The notes: generated by a model from the sequence alone, not told the origin. 64,000 bases of DNA from Saxidomus purpurata (GCA_022818135.1 JAFMSR010000019.1:34044362-34108361), one strand, 5' to 3'; positions 11,700 to 25,640 are shown, counted from the first letter of the stretch. Made by a program: numbers and translations.

Positions 11700-13370
11700 G
11701 TAAACAATTAATCAATTTAACGTATTCAATTTGGTGTTTCAATTAAAGGTTGCATACCCTATGTTTAGCAAAATTTATTCAAGATCGTTTTTTTTAACTC
11801 TTATCGATTTTGTTTAATTGAAAATTTTGCTAAGTCTGGGGCACCTGCGATACAAATGGAAAATTTGCTAACATTTCTGAAAACACCGGCTGCAAAGCAT
11901 GATGGGTAATAAATGCATCTAATATTATCATTGATTCGGAAGTTGCCAATCCATTTGTATTTAGGTCCGAGGATAATTATCTAAATATTTGAGTTCAGAT
12001 TACAAGAGATACCTAGAAGTAACAAAACATTTTTGGGCTATTGAGCTTAAAATTCAACTGTTGTAAATAATATGCATCCAATTTTGCAGACATGCCTCTT
12101 TCATTTAGTTCCCAATGAGGAAGTATCTAAATATTTAAGTTCAGATTAGAAGAATTTGAGAAAACAGACTTTGCTTGACAGAGTTAACTTTGACAATGCT
12201 GACACAGAATGATTTTGCCTTTGTAGCCATCTTTCCAGTCTGATCATGATCTGCACTGTGTGCATTTCTCATAGATCAGTGTTCTCAAGCTGGCTACATT
12301 CTGCTGTGCGGCCAAAGAAAATTTAATACAGTTTTAACCGGTGACAGAAGTTCAAACCATTTAAAATAGACATATAACTGTTTAATTTTCAATGTCTTGC
12401 ACTTTAAAATATTACTGTTTTGCCCAAAAAAGTGGAAACAAGACTTTAAACCCAGGCGAAGCAGGTCGTGATGGAAAATGGGCATGTGAAAGAATCAGAA
12501 TGTTATTAAACACTGACTGACATTTTAGAATGAAAAAAAAAACACTTTCCATAAACTTTTGCACATTTCTTTTTGAAAAATGGAAGGAGAAACCGTGATA
12601 GGTTGAAACATTAAATAGTCATGATTTTACTCTCTGGTAAAGATAGGTAACCATGGTAACTATTGCCCTTCATACACTTGGGTTACCTATGTTGTGAAGT
12701 TTTTGAATTTTGTATACATTATTGACTACATCACCTCGGAAACCCCTGATATTATGAGAGTTGGAGCCAAACGCCAACTGAAAGTAAAACTTACAATATT
12801 TATTGCCTGTACATTGCTGCATTACTTTCAAACTGTGTTAACATGTACAATTGTACATGATTATTGTACCAGTTAGATCTCAAGAAGCAAAACTCTGCTG
12901 CAGTTTTATTATAGACTATGATCATAATGTATAATGACATAATACATATGTTACTTGAGATAGTAACACATTTGTACAGTATTATGAAGATTATCTGTAT
13001 GTTAGGGCATTATAAAATAATTGGCCCTCGCTTGAGCCTATTATGAGATAATCGGCCCTCAGAAAAGGTACACGCGATGTCAACAGCTACAAATGACGAC
13101 ACCTCTTGAATAAAATGGCAGCCACCAAGAAATCTATTGAATCACGATTAAAATTCACGACTGAGCCAGGCTGGGACGTATAATCGGCCATTATGCTTCC
13201 TGAGGGCTGATTATCACGTTCCGGCCCGGCTCAGCTTTGTATTATCCTCTAAATAGTGAGCCAATGTGCATGGTTGATAAGCTCTACTAAGTCAAGCTAG
13301 TAATATATGTAATTGGTTGATTTGTGTTTTTTTTTATTGAGAAGTTTTTAAATATCTTAATAAATCTGAT
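11700..13370. other. Upstream region of the zinc-finger gene with an imperfect inverted repeat
   Basis: No coding exon is evident. At 13015-13230 there is an imperfect inverted repeat: GAGATAATCGGCCCTCAG on the left, and CTGAGGGCTGATTATC on the right, with GGCCCTCGCTTGAGCC and GGCCCGGCTCAGC further out. This is MITE-like. The 3' end of a non-coding first exon of the zinc-finger gene is expected upstream but cannot be placed. Confidence 0.4.
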
Positions 13371-13380
13371 TTCAGATACC

Positions 13381-16300
13381 ATGAGTATCTTGTCTACAAA
13401 GATGCCATCCAAACGCCTGTCTGACGCAGACACCATCTACCCGCCAAAGAAACGAGCAGTGTATGAACATATGAAACTTCATGGGATCGAAAAATTTACC
13501 GCGAATCAAATTGCGTCGAATGGTATCCTTGAGTACAGTGACAGTCTACATGGTCTAAGAATGTATGGCATGAGTCTACCTGTTAACATAGACATTAAAC
13601 ATTCCGAAAGTTTCACCCGTCAGAGAAGCGACTCACTACAGTCACAGTTGTCGTCGAATAGCGATCACACGGAAACAGGTTCAACGGAATCTCGTGAGAC
13701 TTCGCCTTGCACTATTCAGGCATTGTTCGACCATCACACTCCGGAAAGAAACCCAATTACGTCCCTGGATGGTTTAAAACCGGACATTTCAAAACCGCTT
13801 TTTCCTCCGAGTGATAGCGAGAATTCTACGGCAGGCAGTGAGGGCCATCTTAGTCCAGGAAATTCATTGTATGGTGAGGCAGAAGAGACAGAATTTGAAC
13901 ACTTTGAAAATGGGAAAGTTGCAACAGATGTATTGAAAAGAAGTGACCAAGTGAAAACGGATAATGGGAAAATTGGAAATATAATTGCAGACAGGCAGAC
14001 ACTGCGTGAAAACATTCCTGAAAACCAGAACGTTTCTGAAACATTCCATGAAATTAGTGTTACAAACAGTTCATTCCAAATTGAGAACATTCCAAGGAAA
14101 GATGAACAGTTACAAACAGAGGATAACATTAAATCTGGTAATACATTTACTAGTCAGACTCAGAACGAAGTGTATATGGGACCTATGGTATCTCTGCTCC
14201 ACAGATTTAACGCGGAAGCCTTACAAAGTAACGTTGGATTAAAGATACAAGAACAGTTAATGGAACAGGAAGTAGAGAATTCAGTACACCATACCAGTTT
14301 GTTAAACCATAGAGCTTCATTAGAGTACACAACAAAGCAATCCGAACCTTTGGGGCATTTGCAAAATGATTTAAATACATATCTCGCGCCTATAGAAATA
14401 AACGGTGTTTTGAGTGACAAAATATTTTGTAGACTGTGTAATAAAGAGTTCGCAACTAGGGCTTATCTACACAATCATATGAAAACGCATGAAAATAAGT
14501 GTATACCTTGCTGGGTGTGTAAGCAAGTTTTTCAAACCGCAGAAGGACTGAATGTGCATATGAAAAGAGAACACAAGGGAGAGAATCCATATAAATGTGA
14601 ACACTGTTCAAGGGAGTTTACACAATACAACAACCTTCGACGACATATGCGAGTCCACAGGGAAAAGGTGTATAAATGTAATTTGTGTAATCGGGAGTTC
14701 AATGAAGAGTTTTATCTGAAAATGCATATGGGGACACATACTGGGAAACGCGTGTATAGTTGTGGGGTATGCGGTGAAGGCTTTTCATCGAATCATGACC
14801 TTAAAATGCATGTGAAAACTCATTCTCCGTCACTTCTTCATACATGCAACGTTTGTGGAAAATCATTCAGTAAAGCATGTGTACTGAGACAGCATAAAAA
14901 GGGGCACTCGGGTGAAAGGCCGCATAAATGCGATAAATGTGAAAAAACATTCATACATCGGCATCATCTCACGATGCATTTGAAGTCGCACCTGGACGAT
15001 AAAAGACTTAGATGTGACATTTGTAAGAAAGAATTTTCACAACACAGTCACTTATATAAACATCTGAGAGCTCATGAGGAGATGAAAGATATGGACAAGG
15101 ATTTGAAATGGAGTCAAAATATTGCAAAAGATGGGGGCGAAACTTCAGAGAAGATGGAGAAAACTGTTCCAGATGATAGGAATGCAAAGAGAGTACCCAA
15201 GGTTGTGTTAACATCTGCTGGATTTTCTTCAGGAAGTGTAAAAAATGAAGGTTCAGAAAAACATTTTGTTGCAGATGGCTTGAAAGAGACCAGTAAACCA
15301 CCAAGGCAGCGAAGGCGTGCCATATCCCAGCATTCCCTGCCTCAGAACTCGCATCACAATATGTCTGCATCTTCAGCCACAGAAAATAATAAACCTTTGC
15401 CATCACTATCACAAACATTTAGTCCTCAGATGCCTGGGTATTCCAGCATGCCAAGATATCCCAGCATGCCTTTTGTACATGGAATGCCTCAGAGTTATCT
15501 CCCTGGTTCCCAAGCTCATCCATTTGCCTTATACAGTCCCCTTCGAAATGGGGTACCAGTGTCTTTACCTGGGTACCAGCCTTACAGTCAGATGTATAGG
15601 GACTATTCAGAGAAAATGCATACATATTATAACAATATGTACATGATGAATTATCTATCCCAGAATGCCATTCTTCAGAATGCTAATGAAGGGCATAGAT
15701 TTCCTAATATTCCAGAAAGTGAAAGTTTCATGCACAAAAAAGAAAGTGCAAGAAGTAACCAAGATAGCACATTTAAAATGCATAATATACTCAAACCCAA
15801 AGTTGTTCATGGCATTGAGAAACTAGATACAGTACAAGATTTTAAGGTAATGGTAGAGGAAGATAGAAATTTGAAGGAAAAGTCTGGAAGTGACAGTGGT
15901 GTTCAAGAGCAAGAGGACATTGACGTTGTTAATGAAACTGTTGAAAATCAACTGGAAGTTTTAGAAAGAAAAGATTCAGAGATGGTTAAAACCGGTATAA
16001 ATAAAGATGTCCAGGAGTCGGAAGAACATGAAATTGCTCAAGAACTGTTGAAGATGTCTGCAGGAAATGAAGCAGTCCCACCGCAACCAGAAATAAGAGA
16101 AAGAAAATTCATGAACCAAAACGATACACCAAACACAGAAAGTGGTATGCATGGAGTGAATTTTACTAACTGTATCAATGATATTATTGAAAGAACTATA
16201 AGAAACAGTAATGGTAATGCAGAAAATATACCTGAACCGAAAATTGAAGATACAACTACACTAAATTATGTTCCATTCGTTAGTGTTTCAAAATCAGATG

Positions 16301-18972
16301 AAGATGAGCAGGTCAATGTTTCAAATGCAGTCAATTACAATCGGGAGATACCAGTAAATGTGTCATGGAATAAAGATCTAAAATCAAAGTTACTTGTCAG
16401 AGAAACTGAGATATATTCAAACTCAAGATTTGGAGATGCAAATAAAGTAGCAGAGTCTCCAACCAGCCCTCTTCAGAAACTAAAAATGTTTGTAGCATCG
16501 GAGAAAACCAATTTTAATGAAACTGAAACAATTACTGAACATTTCAGCCCATCATTAAATTATGAAAATGAGCTGATTAATCAAAGGTCTGACAATTCTA
16601 AAGCAGATACTAACGATCTTGGAAAGCAGGAAAATGAATGTTTTGAGAGTCCAGTGAAGCTGATTGTTGGTAAAGAAGTTGAAGATGAAAATGAGACAAG
16701 GACTGTTGAAGAGAGTATAGAAGAAAGACTTGAAAAGATCAGACAGTTTGCAAATATAGGACAGAGATTAGGTAAAATACAAAGTGAGGAACACATAGAA
16801 AATAAGGAATTTGAAAATACAGATGAAAGTCCAGATTTTGCCATTGAAATGGAAGAAAATGATGTTGATTACAATGAGAAAGAAGTGCAAGATACCAGAT
16901 ATGAGATCACACAACCAAGAAGGGATGTTTGGAGTGTGAAAGAAGAGAGAGTCAGTGATTTGGACAATGGGAATGGAAAAGAAGTTGAGAAGCTTGACAT
17001 TGCAGGGTATTTTAATGACAGCCTTGAAGATAGGCAACTTGAAATTGTTGAAAGTGAAAAGGTTGAAGAAGATTTTGAAGGACATAAAGGGTATTTTAAT
17101 GACAGCCTTGAAGATAGGCAACTTGAAATTGTTGAAAGTGAAAAGGTTAAAGAAGATTTTGAAGGACATAAAGAATCACGTGAAGGTTCAGAAAGCAGTA
17201 GTGAATCAAGTAAGTTACCAGAAAAAGAGTTTGCTTTTACAGAAAAAGAATTTTTAAGTCATGTGTCAGATATGATCGATGTCAGTGGGGAAAAAGTTGG
17301 AAATGATAATGAGCTCAAAGAAGAAAGTAATACAGCTGCTGAAGATGAAGAAAACTTTACTGATATAGATAAGCAAAACCATTTAGATGATGTGTATAGC
17401 GAAGTTAAGGAAAATGAAATTAATGCAGGACTACAGTATGGAAATGGTCATTTAAAGCAAATACAAGGACTAGAAGCTTGTGATAAAACAACAGAAGGTG
17501 GAGCAGTAGATCTAAGAACTCAGATAAGACAAAATGAATGTCTAGTAAATGAAACTGATTTTGTTGAGAAAGACATTCAACAAAGGTTTGAAAATGAAAA
17601 TGTGCCTATGGATTTGAGTTTAAATGGAAAAAGAAAGCATGAATCTAATGAGAGAGTTGGAAACTGTGAAAATAAAAGATTTAGTAGTGAGAATAGGCAT
17701 AATAAAGCTGGGTTGTCAGCATCAGTGTATCTTGGTTCAAACTGGAAATCTGTTGACAGTGCTACTGAACTAAAATCTAAACAAATAGAGTATGCAAAGA
17801 ACAATGGTATTCATTGCAACATGTGTAGCATATCATTTACAAGTGCAGTTGAATATCAGTGGCATATGTCGAAACATGGTGAGTTGAAATCTTCTAGCGA
17901 TGTAATAGCAACTGACCTAAGTAATCAGTCTGCATGTGACAGGAGATCTGAGGTAAAACTGAAGGAACAGAAAGAAAGTCGAGAGTTTCTGAACAGTTCA
18001 ATGCGGTGTGTTAATGAAAGTGAACAAGGTGAATTGTTGAAAAATGAAATGAGCAAAAGGAGTGAGTTTGGAGAAAATTTGTTATTTTGTCAGTTTTGTG
18101 ACAAGACATTTGACCAATCAGAAAAATGGACAGAACACGTTAATTTTCATAAAGCTATGGATAAGCCATACGTTTGTACCACTTGTCAGCGAAGTTTTGC
18201 ACATCGGCACAATTTGAATCGTCATAAAATGTCCCATAATTCCAAATCGTATGAATGCAATGTATGTAACAGATCATTCAAAGAATCGTTCTATCTACAA
18301 ATGCATATGAAAAAACACGAGGAGGAAAATCGACATAAATGTCAGATATGCGGTCAGAATGTTCCGAAAGCAGAAATATGGTGGCATACTAGTCAACATC
18401 TTGGAAATATCTCAGAGAACCCTACGTACCAACAAATAGGTTACAGGGTGCAGGAAATCCTACAAGAGCAGAATTTAAATGTAACGAGTAAACCGGAAAA
18501 ATTTGAAACCGAAAACTTTTCAAACAATTATCGTAAGATTCCAGTTGTAGATGGAACAGCTGAAGGTCTGAAAAGAGTGATGGAATCAAGGGTTGTGTAT
18601 AATGAAGGTGATTCACATGGCCATGAGGCATTAAATCTAAAGAAAGAGAATATTGAAAACTTGAACCAGAATGTTGGCGGAATTGATATGCGTAAAATTT
18701 TCCACCCAACAAAAATGTATGGAACTAAAGGTGTATCAGTACTTTCTGAAAGAAAAATTGGAGACTCTTTAAGGAATTGCAATGGTAAACCTGGGTATGG
18801 GTGTTCAGTGTGTAATAAAATTTTACAAACACAACATGAACTTGAAAATCATATGGGTTTTCACAATGGTACAAGACCATACGCATGTAACATTTGTGGT
18901 AGAACATTTAAGAAGAAAAGAGGTCTACGTACACATGAAAAGCTTCATTTAAATCCATCCATACAGGTTTAA
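13381..18972 (+). CDS. Fifteen-finger C2H2 zinc-finger protein, probable transcriptional repressor
   Basis: A single exon encodes 1863 residues. I start at the ATG at 13381 because TCTGATTTCAG|ATACC just before it (AG at 13374-13375) is a good splice acceptor; the open frame continues upstream to 13324 but would be intronic. An SKRL/PPKKR basic motif near the start fits a nuclear signal. Eight C2H2 fingers lie at residues 350-565, then a Pro/Met/Tyr-rich segment, a long acidic disordered region, and seven fingers at 1479-1856. P1409-MDLS matches the PxDLS consensus for CtBP co-repressor binding, so DNA-bound repression is likely (inference). Fingers 3-4 and 11-12 resemble each other in order, suggesting the two arrays share ancestry. 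A 28-residue block, G1209-K1236, is tandemly duplicated. I cannot assign orthology. Confidence 0.92.
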   Translation: MSILSTKMPSKRLSDADTIYPPKKRAVYEHMKLHGIEKFTANQIASNGILEYSDSLHGLRMYGMSLPVNIDIKHSESFTRQRSDSLQSQLSSNSDHTETGSTESRETSPCTIQALFDHHTPERNPITSLDGLKPDISKPLFPPSDSENSTAGSEGHLSPGNSLYGEAEETEFEHFENGKVATDVLKRSDQVKTDNGKIGNIIADRQTLRENIPENQNVSETFHEISVTNSSFQIENIPRKDEQLQTEDNIKSGNTFTSQTQNEVYMGPMVSLLHRFNAEALQSNVGLKIQEQLMEQEVENSVHHTSLLNHRASLEYTTKQSEPLGHLQNDLNTYLAPIEINGVLSDKIFCRLCNKEFATRAYLHNHMKTHENKCIPCWVCKQVFQTAEGLNVHMKREHKGENPYKCEHCSREFTQYNNLRRHMRVHREKVYKCNLCNREFNEEFYLKMHMGTHTGKRVYSCGVCGEGFSSNHDLKMHVKTHSPSLLHTCNVCGKSFSKACVLRQHKKGHSGERPHKCDKCEKTFIHRHHLTMHLKSHLDDKRLRCDICKKEFSQHSHLYKHLRAHEEMKDMDKDLKWSQNIAKDGGETSEKMEKTVPDDRNAKRVPKVVLTSAGFSSGSVKNEGSEKHFVADGLKETSKPPRQRRRAISQHSLPQNSHHNMSASSATENNKPLPSLSQTFSPQMPGYSSMPRYPSMPFVHGMPQSYLPGSQAHPFALYSPLRNGVPVSLPGYQPYSQMYRDYSEKMHTYYNNMYMMNYLSQNAILQNANEGHRFPNIPESESFMHKKESARSNQDSTFKMHNILKPKVVHGIEKLDTVQDFKVMVEEDRNLKEKSGSDSGVQEQEDIDVVNETVENQLEVLERKDSEMVKTGINKDVQESEEHEIAQELLKMSAGNEAVPPQPEIRERKFMNQNDTPNTESGMHGVNFTNCINDIIERTIRNSNGNAENIPEPKIEDTTTLNYVPFVSVSKSDEDEQVNVSNAVNYNREIPVNVSWNKDLKSKLLVRETEIYSNSRFGDANKVAESPTSPLQKLKMFVASEKTNFNETETITEHFSPSLNYENELINQRSDNSKADTNDLGKQENECFESPVKLIVGKEVEDENETRTVEESIEERLEKIRQFANIGQRLGKIQSEEHIENKEFENTDESPDFAIEMEENDVDYNEKEVQDTRYEITQPRRDVWSVKEERVSDLDNGNGKEVEKLDIAGYFNDSLEDRQLEIVESEKVEEDFEGHKGYFNDSLEDRQLEIVESEKVKEDFEGHKESREGSESSSESSKLPEKEFAFTEKEFLSHVSDMIDVSGEKVGNDNELKEESNTAAEDEENFTDIDKQNHLDDVYSEVKENEINAGLQYGNGHLKQIQGLEACDKTTEGGAVDLRTQIRQNECLVNETDFVEKDIQQRFENENVPMDLSLNGKRKHESNERVGNCENKRFSSENRHNKAGLSASVYLGSNWKSVDSATELKSKQIEYAKNNGIHCNMCSISFTSAVEYQWHMSKHGELKSSSDVIATDLSNQSACDRRSEVKLKEQKESREFLNSSMRCVNESEQGELLKNEMSKRSEFGENLLFCQFCDKTFDQSEKWTEHVNFHKAMDKPYVCTTCQRSFAHRHNLNRHKMSHNSKSYECNVCNRSFKESFYLQMHMKKHEEENRHKCQICGQNVPKAEIWWHTSQHLGNISENPTYQQIGYRVQEILQEQNLNVTSKPEKFETENFSNNYRKIPVVDGTAEGLKRVMESRVVYNEGDSHGHEALNLKKENIENLNQNVGGIDMRKIFHPTKMYGTKGVSVLSERKIGDSLRNCNGKPGYGCSVCNKILQTQHELENHMGFHNGTRPYACNICGRTFKKKRGLRTHEKLHLNPSIQV
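17005..17172 (+). repeat. 84-bp in-frame tandem duplication inside the zinc-finger CDS
   Basis: Copies 17005-17088 and 17089-17172 are almost identical; the visible difference is GTTGAAGAA versus GTTAAAGAA. Each encodes 28 residues beginning [20 protein letters not shown]. The length is a multiple of three, so the frame is kept. Near-identity implies a recent event, or an assembly duplication. Confidence 0.9.
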
Positions 18973-18983
18973 TTGTTCTAAAG

Positions 18984-19195
18984 AAAATTTGGGCCGTAAT
19001 CTGCCAGAGGGACCTAACTCTTGTATATATATGTAATTGATTTTTGCTCAAAGGATGCAACTCACACATAGTCAGTTTCTTCCAGTAGGGAATTTGGGTT
19101 ATGATCTGCCCAAGGGACCTAACTCTTGTAGATCATGTATATATAATTGCTTTTTGCACAAGGGACACAACTCATGCATAGTCAATTTCTTCTTT
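18984..19195 (+). repeat. Two-copy tandem repeat (~105 bp) in the presumed 3' UTR
   Basis: Copy 1 (about 18984-19087) and copy 2 (19088-19195) share GGGACCTAACTCTTGTA, TTTTTGC.CAA, and CATAGTCA.TTTCTTC. The unit starts 12 bases after the zinc-finger stop codon. The short frame at 19037-19222 only reads through the repeat. Confidence 0.7.
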
Positions 19196-19938
19196 AAATT
19201 ATTGACTGGCTTTGAACGTTAAGATTTGTTACAGGTTATGTGACTTGTGAATACATTCCGTCCTTTCAGTGCAGCAAGGTTGTATTACTGAAGATTCAAC
19301 TTGAGTTACAATATTTTTGCACCAAAGAGTCAATTTGATCTAGAAATTAAAATTCGAGCCTTTTTTAAGCATAATTATGGTTTGTATAAATACTTTGTAC
19401 ATTTCGTTATTTACATATTTTTTAACGACCCAGAGACTTGCGTGATATACTTAATCAGTCCAAACTACAATGTAGTACATTGCTTATTAACATTATGACT
19501 TCCTTACCTACAGTTTGAATTATTTTCCTTTTCATTTTCATGTATCTCGGCCCTGATCATTGTAAATTTCTACAAAGGACTTGTCCATTTTTCTATTTAG
19601 GTTGGACCATTTACTGTACAGAAGGTTGTTAGCTGATTTTTAATACTTAGATAATTGACCATCCAAAATATATGAATATTTGTAATAGTTTTATTGCCAT
19701 TGAATACATATAAACTTTTTGACTACCCTTCGATTTCTTTGATTTCTGTCAGTAAGAGAAATAACTCATTTTTTACATGTTTTCAATGCATCAACTGTGT
19801 TTTCAGCATCAATATTTAATAACACCATTCTGAAAGAGTAAAGTTTTCCGAATGCTCTGAAAATAACATATTTTAGAACAAATAATCAGATAAAAAGGTT
19901 CCAGTATAAATTCTTGTCAAGCATACCAGTATATTTGA

Positions 19939-19944
19939 AATAAA
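19939..19944 (+). terminator. Candidate polyadenylation signal AATAAA for the zinc-finger gene
   Basis: AATAAA lies about 970 bp after the stop at 18972. Other AATAAA or ATTAAA hexamers occur further downstream (for example 22306 and near 23018), so the true 3' end is uncertain. Confidence 0.25.
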
Positions 19945-20154
19945 ATTATAAGTTACATGTACCATAAATTGACTTTGAACAATTAACAGAATTGTTGGAA
20001 TTGATTGATTGACAACTCCATTTCAGACATTTAGCATTTTAAGTGTTAAAATTCAAAATGGTGCATTTAAGTACTGTTAAGTATTGGCAACTCTAACAGG
20101 ATGCACAACCTTTCCTTTATCATGTTTATAGATATAGAGGAAAAGAATCTGTAC

Positions 20155-20340
20155 ATTAATTAACGATAAAATACATCACGTTTTCCATGGGCAATATGCG
20201 CAGTAAGTGACGTAAGCTACTATAAATGACATTCCATGTTTATAAACTACGAGTAGTTGCTATGCATTTAACATAGTTCTGGGTATTTTTCAAAGCCAGT
20301 GTCGTGTTAGAATCGAAATAATAATTGTCGCCCAGCATTT
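20155..20340 (+). repeat. Dispersed repeat, copy 2 (partner at 10244-10440)
   Basis: AAAATACATCACGTTTTCCA, GTTTATAAACTACGAG and GTGTTAGAATCGAAATAAT follow the order seen at 10244-10440. Confidence 0.5.
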
Positions 20341-20859
20341 TATCATTGAATAAGGTACAGTCAGTTGTTCAGATGCGAAAATTAAACCACTCGTGCTAAG
20401 CGATCATGATTTAATTACTGCAATTATTCAGTGATAAAATTCAGGGACACATTTGTCGTGTTTATTAATTCTTAATTTGCACCTTGTGGTACCCACAGTT
20501 TCATAAGGGGCAGTAACTCTGGAAACAATTATTTCTGTTTTTATGATAATTTTAAGCAAAGTACATGCAAGTACTACTTCATCAGGTTTTTACATACTTC
20601 AGTGTTGTTGAGATTTTATACTATTAGTATTGCATAATAACAAAAAATTTATTGTATATTTTGTGATTGTCCCCAGAGTATTAGTTTTACACTGTTTGTG
20701 AAATACATATAAATATGTGTGTGTATAACATAATGTCCATCATTTTTGTACATTTTACTTTTTACCATTAATTAGTAATGTAAATATGTGTACTAGCATA
20801 TTGAATGTTCATTGGTTAGTTAATTTTCAGTTCGTGATCATGGAAAAAAAATGTGAAAA

Positions 20860-21150
20860 AATGTTCAGTAATTTTTTAAAAAATGTTCAGTATTGTGGAA
20901 TTGTGTTATTTGTGGAAAAATCTGTGTTCAAAAAATGTTCAGTTATTTTGGATGTTGTGTTACTGTGGAAAAATCTTTTGTTACTATGGAAGAAATGTTC
21001 AGTTATTTTGGATGTTGTGTTACTGTGAAAAAATCTTTTGTTACTATGGAAAAAATGTTCAGTTATTTTGGATGTTGTGTTACTATGGAAAAATCTTCTG
21101 TTACTGTGGAAAAAATCTTCTGTATTTTGGAAAAAAAATGTTCAGTTGTT
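20860..21150 (+). repeat. 60-bp minisatellite (ATGTTCAGTTATTTTGGATG type)
   Basis: Three full units start near 20935, 20995 and 21055, each with ATGTTCAGTTATTTTGGATG, TTGTGTTACTRTGRAAAAAT and CTTYTGTTACTRTGGAA. Degenerate half-units lie on both sides, and shorter TGGAAAAA-rich echoes run to about 21280. Three overlapping frames here (20786-21179) reflect the unit length being a multiple of three; they are not genes. Confidence 0.85.
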
Positions 21151-22020
21151 GTGGGGAAAAAGTTATGGTGATTTGTTGAGTTTATAGTGGAAAAATTGTT
21201 CATAATTGCGGAAAAAGCTATAGGGAATATGGACAAAAAACTTAAGGAATTGTAGGAAAGGCTGTGTAGGTAATGTGGAAATAATTTTTTTTGAAAATTG
21301 AGGTGGAAAATGCTATTTTGAGAAAATGAAATTTCCAGAGAATTTTATATATGATTTTAAGGAAATTGTTATGGATGCAGAAATAACTTAACAACAAAGC
21401 AACCTTTATAATAAGTATAGATTTTGAGCAGTGAGTAAAATTGCCCTTTTTCCATTATAAGATCATGTTTTGTTTGAATTATGCTTGAATTTTGTAATGA
21501 ACTTGTATAAAACCAAGGAATAGCAAAAAGTTTGGTGTTCTTGGATTTTCAAACTTACACTTGCAATTAAGACAAAATACCCGTCAAATCACTGGTTGTG
21601 TTTTTAAGGTGGTTAAGTATATTTTGAGAAAATTTGATACTGTTAGAAATTATTAGATTTTTTTTAAACAATTTTTCCTTACATGATTGCAACAGATGTT
21701 CTTTAAACTTTATTAAAAATGAGAGCGGTAATATATGTAGATAATGTACTTAAATCATATGATTTAATCAACAGGTCATGTGACGTGTGTATATAATGTC
21801 TGTTGTAATTTACTGTAAAGGTGCCATATTGTATTATAATTGATACTTTTAACTACTAACTGTGAAAAGAGTGAGGAGTTCTTTTATTGTAAGCCTTGCA
21901 TACGTGTTGCGTGATAATTCTTCGGTTAAAGTTTTGCATCATCAGCGGCTTCCATTATGCATATTTTACTTGTCACCACTGATTGAAGTGATCAGAAACT
22001 TAATTTACTCTAAGCATTAA

Positions 22021-22352
22021 AGTCCCAGGATCACTTTTACAAGTAATTTCATTTTATCGAGAAAGATGTCTTACTGACAGAAATGACCTTTATTTGGACC
22101 AAAAACATTCCTTACTTTGCTTTCTAAATTAATAAGTACATATTAGAAACATAGCGCAGTATTTTTTTCAATGATATTGCAAAAAATAAGAAAGGCTTTC
22201 TAGCAATTCTTTTTCTTGATGATACAACTTGACTACTAAAGAAAGGCATGATATGTCAACATTGTTTTAGAGTGAATAGAACATGGTTCTATCATTATCC
22301 CATCAATAAATTTATGTTACTATATCAGTAAATTCAAAGTGATCCTGGGACT
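22021..22352 (+). mobile_element. TTAA-flanked MITE (AGTCCCAGGATC ends), copy 1
   Basis: The element starts AGTCCCAGGATCACTTTT and ends AAAGTGATCCTGGGACT, its inverted complement. TTAA flanks it at 22017-22020 and 22353-22356. A second copy in opposite orientation is at 29166-29487. TTAA targets are typical of piggyBac-type transposition; the assignment is inference. Confidence 0.82.
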
Positions 22353-23247
22353 TTAAAGGTATCGGCCAAGTGATATAACTCTTCAGTGAGCTTATTTGAA
22401 ATTCTGGTCCCAAAAACCTTAGATCCGTAGCGTGGCTTGCGCAAAAACGTTTGAATGTATTTGTTTTGTAATAAATACTCCGAAATCACCAAAGGGGTGA
22501 GGTTATCGCATAATTGGCATCATATAAATAATGATTATAAGTATAAGTAAGTAAACAAGGAGAATTTATTCTGTTTTACAAAAAATCTCATTAAGTCAGT
22601 ATTACTCGTCATCAAACTGTATTAAGTCAGACCAACAAATGTTTTAACTCTTATATTTGTTTTTATACATACACAACCCCTTTTGGGACCCCCCTCCCCC
22701 CCTCGTATATTGCATTGAAACTTAGCTCAAGTCTATTGTACAGTTAATTCAAAGTCAATATTGATTTCTGTAATGTTTTGTGTTGTTGTAACTGTCTGTT
22801 GTTGAGAATTTTACAACATGCATCATTGTGAAATCTATCGTCTGCATCACCTGTCTTGCACACATAGTCGTCTCATCTGTGTGTAAATTACTTTGTATTA
22901 TTATTACAGGACAGATATGCAAAATCTTGTTTGTGTATATATGTATATAGTCAATTGTCTACAAATGCCAAAGACTGTTTTGTGTTCATTTGTTAAATGA
23001 TGAAGATGTACATATATTAAACCTGAAATTTCAACTTACTAAATCAGTTCTGTTCTTCATTCCTCCCTTTACTCAAGCTATATATTAAATCCCTTTTAGT
23101 AAAGTTTTATATTACCTACCCTAGTGAGACCTTTATAAGCATTACCTCCCTTTTACCTCCGTTGTGTATTATTCCCTTACTTCAGCTGTTGTGAACAGTT
23201 CAAGTCTGTTTGTTCAATTGTTTCTTGGTGAAAAAAATCTCCAATAG

Positions 23248-25110
23248 TTTTAGCTCACCTGAGCATGTAGTGTTCATAATGAACTTTTAAGATCATGGGA
23301 TGTCCGTTTCTGTCAAACATCTAAACCACTTGGCCAGTTTTAGTTAAACTTCACAGAAATGTTCCTTGGGTAGTTCTCTGGGTGTCGAGTTCTTCCTATA
23401 TGGCCTGAAGGAAAACTTTGAAAATCATCTCTGAAACCATTGGTTGCATTTCAAAGCTATTGTACAGAAATCACTGTACCACTGTTTTTCAATATTTTGA
23501 TTCGTCAAAAAGCATGGCTTCGTTTAGGCGGGGCTAGTGTTCTGAACACACTAAAGCAATTTGGTCGGAATGTCTGTCATGATAAACTCTAGGTGAAATT
23601 TTGGGTCTTGTGGGGTCAAACCCTAGGTCATCGGGTCAAATAACGACCATTGTACTTTGGTGAGTGATGCTGCTGTAATTAAAATTGTTTCCAATTGATT
23701 ATAGCCCTTCAGGTTGCTGTGGTAAACAGTGCAACAAAATCTTCACTGAAATCGGTGGAAAAAAACCCATTGTGAGACGGGTGCGTTTACGTGTAGCAAA
23801 AACAGACAAAACAATTGTCAATATTGACTCGCATTTCCTTTAAGATATTTCATTCTGTATTCCAGTATGCCTGAAGTGCATGCACCGCTTCCTGAACGTC
23901 GTTTGCTCTTTCAAAAGCGCACAAAAGTTAGTTGTTATGAAAATCTAAGAACCCGTAATGTATAAGAGTTTGATATACATGTAGATACTTAAATCGGATA
24001 ACTACTTGTACGCATGTGAATCAACGGTCAAAGGGGTACAACTCGTGCACGATTGAAAATAAATATGTATGGTTTCACTGAAAATTACGGGAAACTAATT
24101 AAAAATTACATTTTGAATAACAAGATGAAATTACAATTGCATAAGTTATAATTTGGAAATGGTGCACCCGTAAAAACACGTTTAGATTCGACTCTTTGTT
24201 TCAGTATATATAATATATATTTAACTGTACACACGCTTGTGGGGAAATCTTTTAGCTCAGAGTGAAAATCAGAGCGAGAACTTTTGTGAACAACCTTGGT
24301 TCATTTTTAGCTCACCTTTCAAGAAAAGGGGGCTTCCTACTCTTCCAGCGTCAGGTTGTGTCAAACAATGGTAAGTGTTCTACCACGCACTTTGATTTCA
24401 AAACCGTTAAAAATATTCTTTAATACCATACTTTCATTTCTCATAATCATTAAACAATAGCACATTACTCTGTCAAGGTGTTGTGAATTAGTTTGAGTAG
24501 AAAATGCATTGAATATGGGTAAAATCCACTTATTGACTAAATTACCCTTTGAGATATTGCTTTGAACTTTTGAATGCTTGTTTGCAGCATTTCATTACCC
24601 CCATCAGTAGGCAAAAAACACTTTCAAGGATTTAAAAAAAAATCAAGGCCCTTATCGACTTAGAATCTCGATTAAGATTTTCTTACCAGTACAATTTTTG
24701 ACTAAACTGTTTGAGATATTACTTTGAAAGTTGGAATACTTGTTTACCATCATGATTCCCAAACTCTGTCAAGAATTTCATTTGAATAATGGCCGACTTA
24801 GAAATTCAGTTAAAATTTTCATATTGTCTCCATTTAATATACCTGAGTTGAAAATAATATTTGACTTTTAATTAAGCAAATGCATAATAAATGTTTTATT
24901 TGTACAATTTTATCTGTAAAGTTGTGTCAACTGACCTGATGCACATGTATCATTAACATTTGACGTATTAATTTAATTTGTCAGTAGTATATAATGATAT
25001 CAAACAATTAATTATAACACTTGTGGCCCTTGGATACAGATCCTTGATTTTTGTGACTGACAAAGTTTTGTTTTATTTGCAAGCACAGAAAAATAGCGTG
25101 AGCTACAACG
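23248..25110 (+). repeat. Composite dispersed repeat (TTTTAGCTCACCTGAGC type)
   Basis: The segment starts TTTTAGCTCACCTGAGC, continues through TTGGCCAGTTTTAGTTAAAC, CACAGAAATGTTCCTTGGGT and TTGTGGGGTCAAACCCTAGG. A second start-like TTTTAGCTCACCTTTC is at 24306. It ends near AGCGTGAGCTACAACGCTCTTG at about 25095-25116. Such repeats are abundant in bivalve genomes (recollection). I see no coding capacity. Confidence 0.6.
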
Positions 25111-25129
25111 CTCTTGTTTAATATCTTGT

Positions 25130-25640
25130 CTAATCTAACTGAAACATTTTCACACTGGAGGCTATATTTGCTGATTGAAACATGGGTAGAGTGCTTGTCT
25201 TTATAAATCTAGGAAAGGTGTGAATCTTGTGTGGTCACATAGCTAGGTATAAAATTGTCACCTGGTCCATTAATAGAAAATTATAAAATTTGGCCAGCAC
25301 GATTGTTCTGAAAAATATGTCGTGTGAGAAAATGGCTCACATATGTACAAAACTAGGTCACCATAGTGAAGTTTAAAGAAAGGCCAAGTTGACACTAGAT
25401 AATGCAGTTTTGACTGGGGCTGAATGAAACTTTGTCAGAATACTTAAGAAATATTAGACAAATGTAAAATATGTTCGTCTGCCAGGTCTATTGCCACTCG
25501 CGGTTGAAATATTGGTTACTAAGGTCAGAAAGGTGGCCACATGCATGTAATGTGGTCAAATACCTTTTCTTTACGAAATGTCCATAGAGTATGATACTGG
25601 GGGTCATCCTGACATAGACTGTACCCATCAATAATATGAA
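25130..25640 (+). repeat. Diverged fragment of the same repeat class
   Basis: GTGTGGTCACATAGCTAGG, AAAACTAGGTCACCA and TGAAACTTTGTCAGAATA resemble the interior of the 23248-25110 element. Confidence 0.45.

Noticed and set aside
20786..21179. Three overlapping repeat-containing frames
   Set aside because: All three frames stay open because the 60-bp unit is a multiple of three; no start context or family match.
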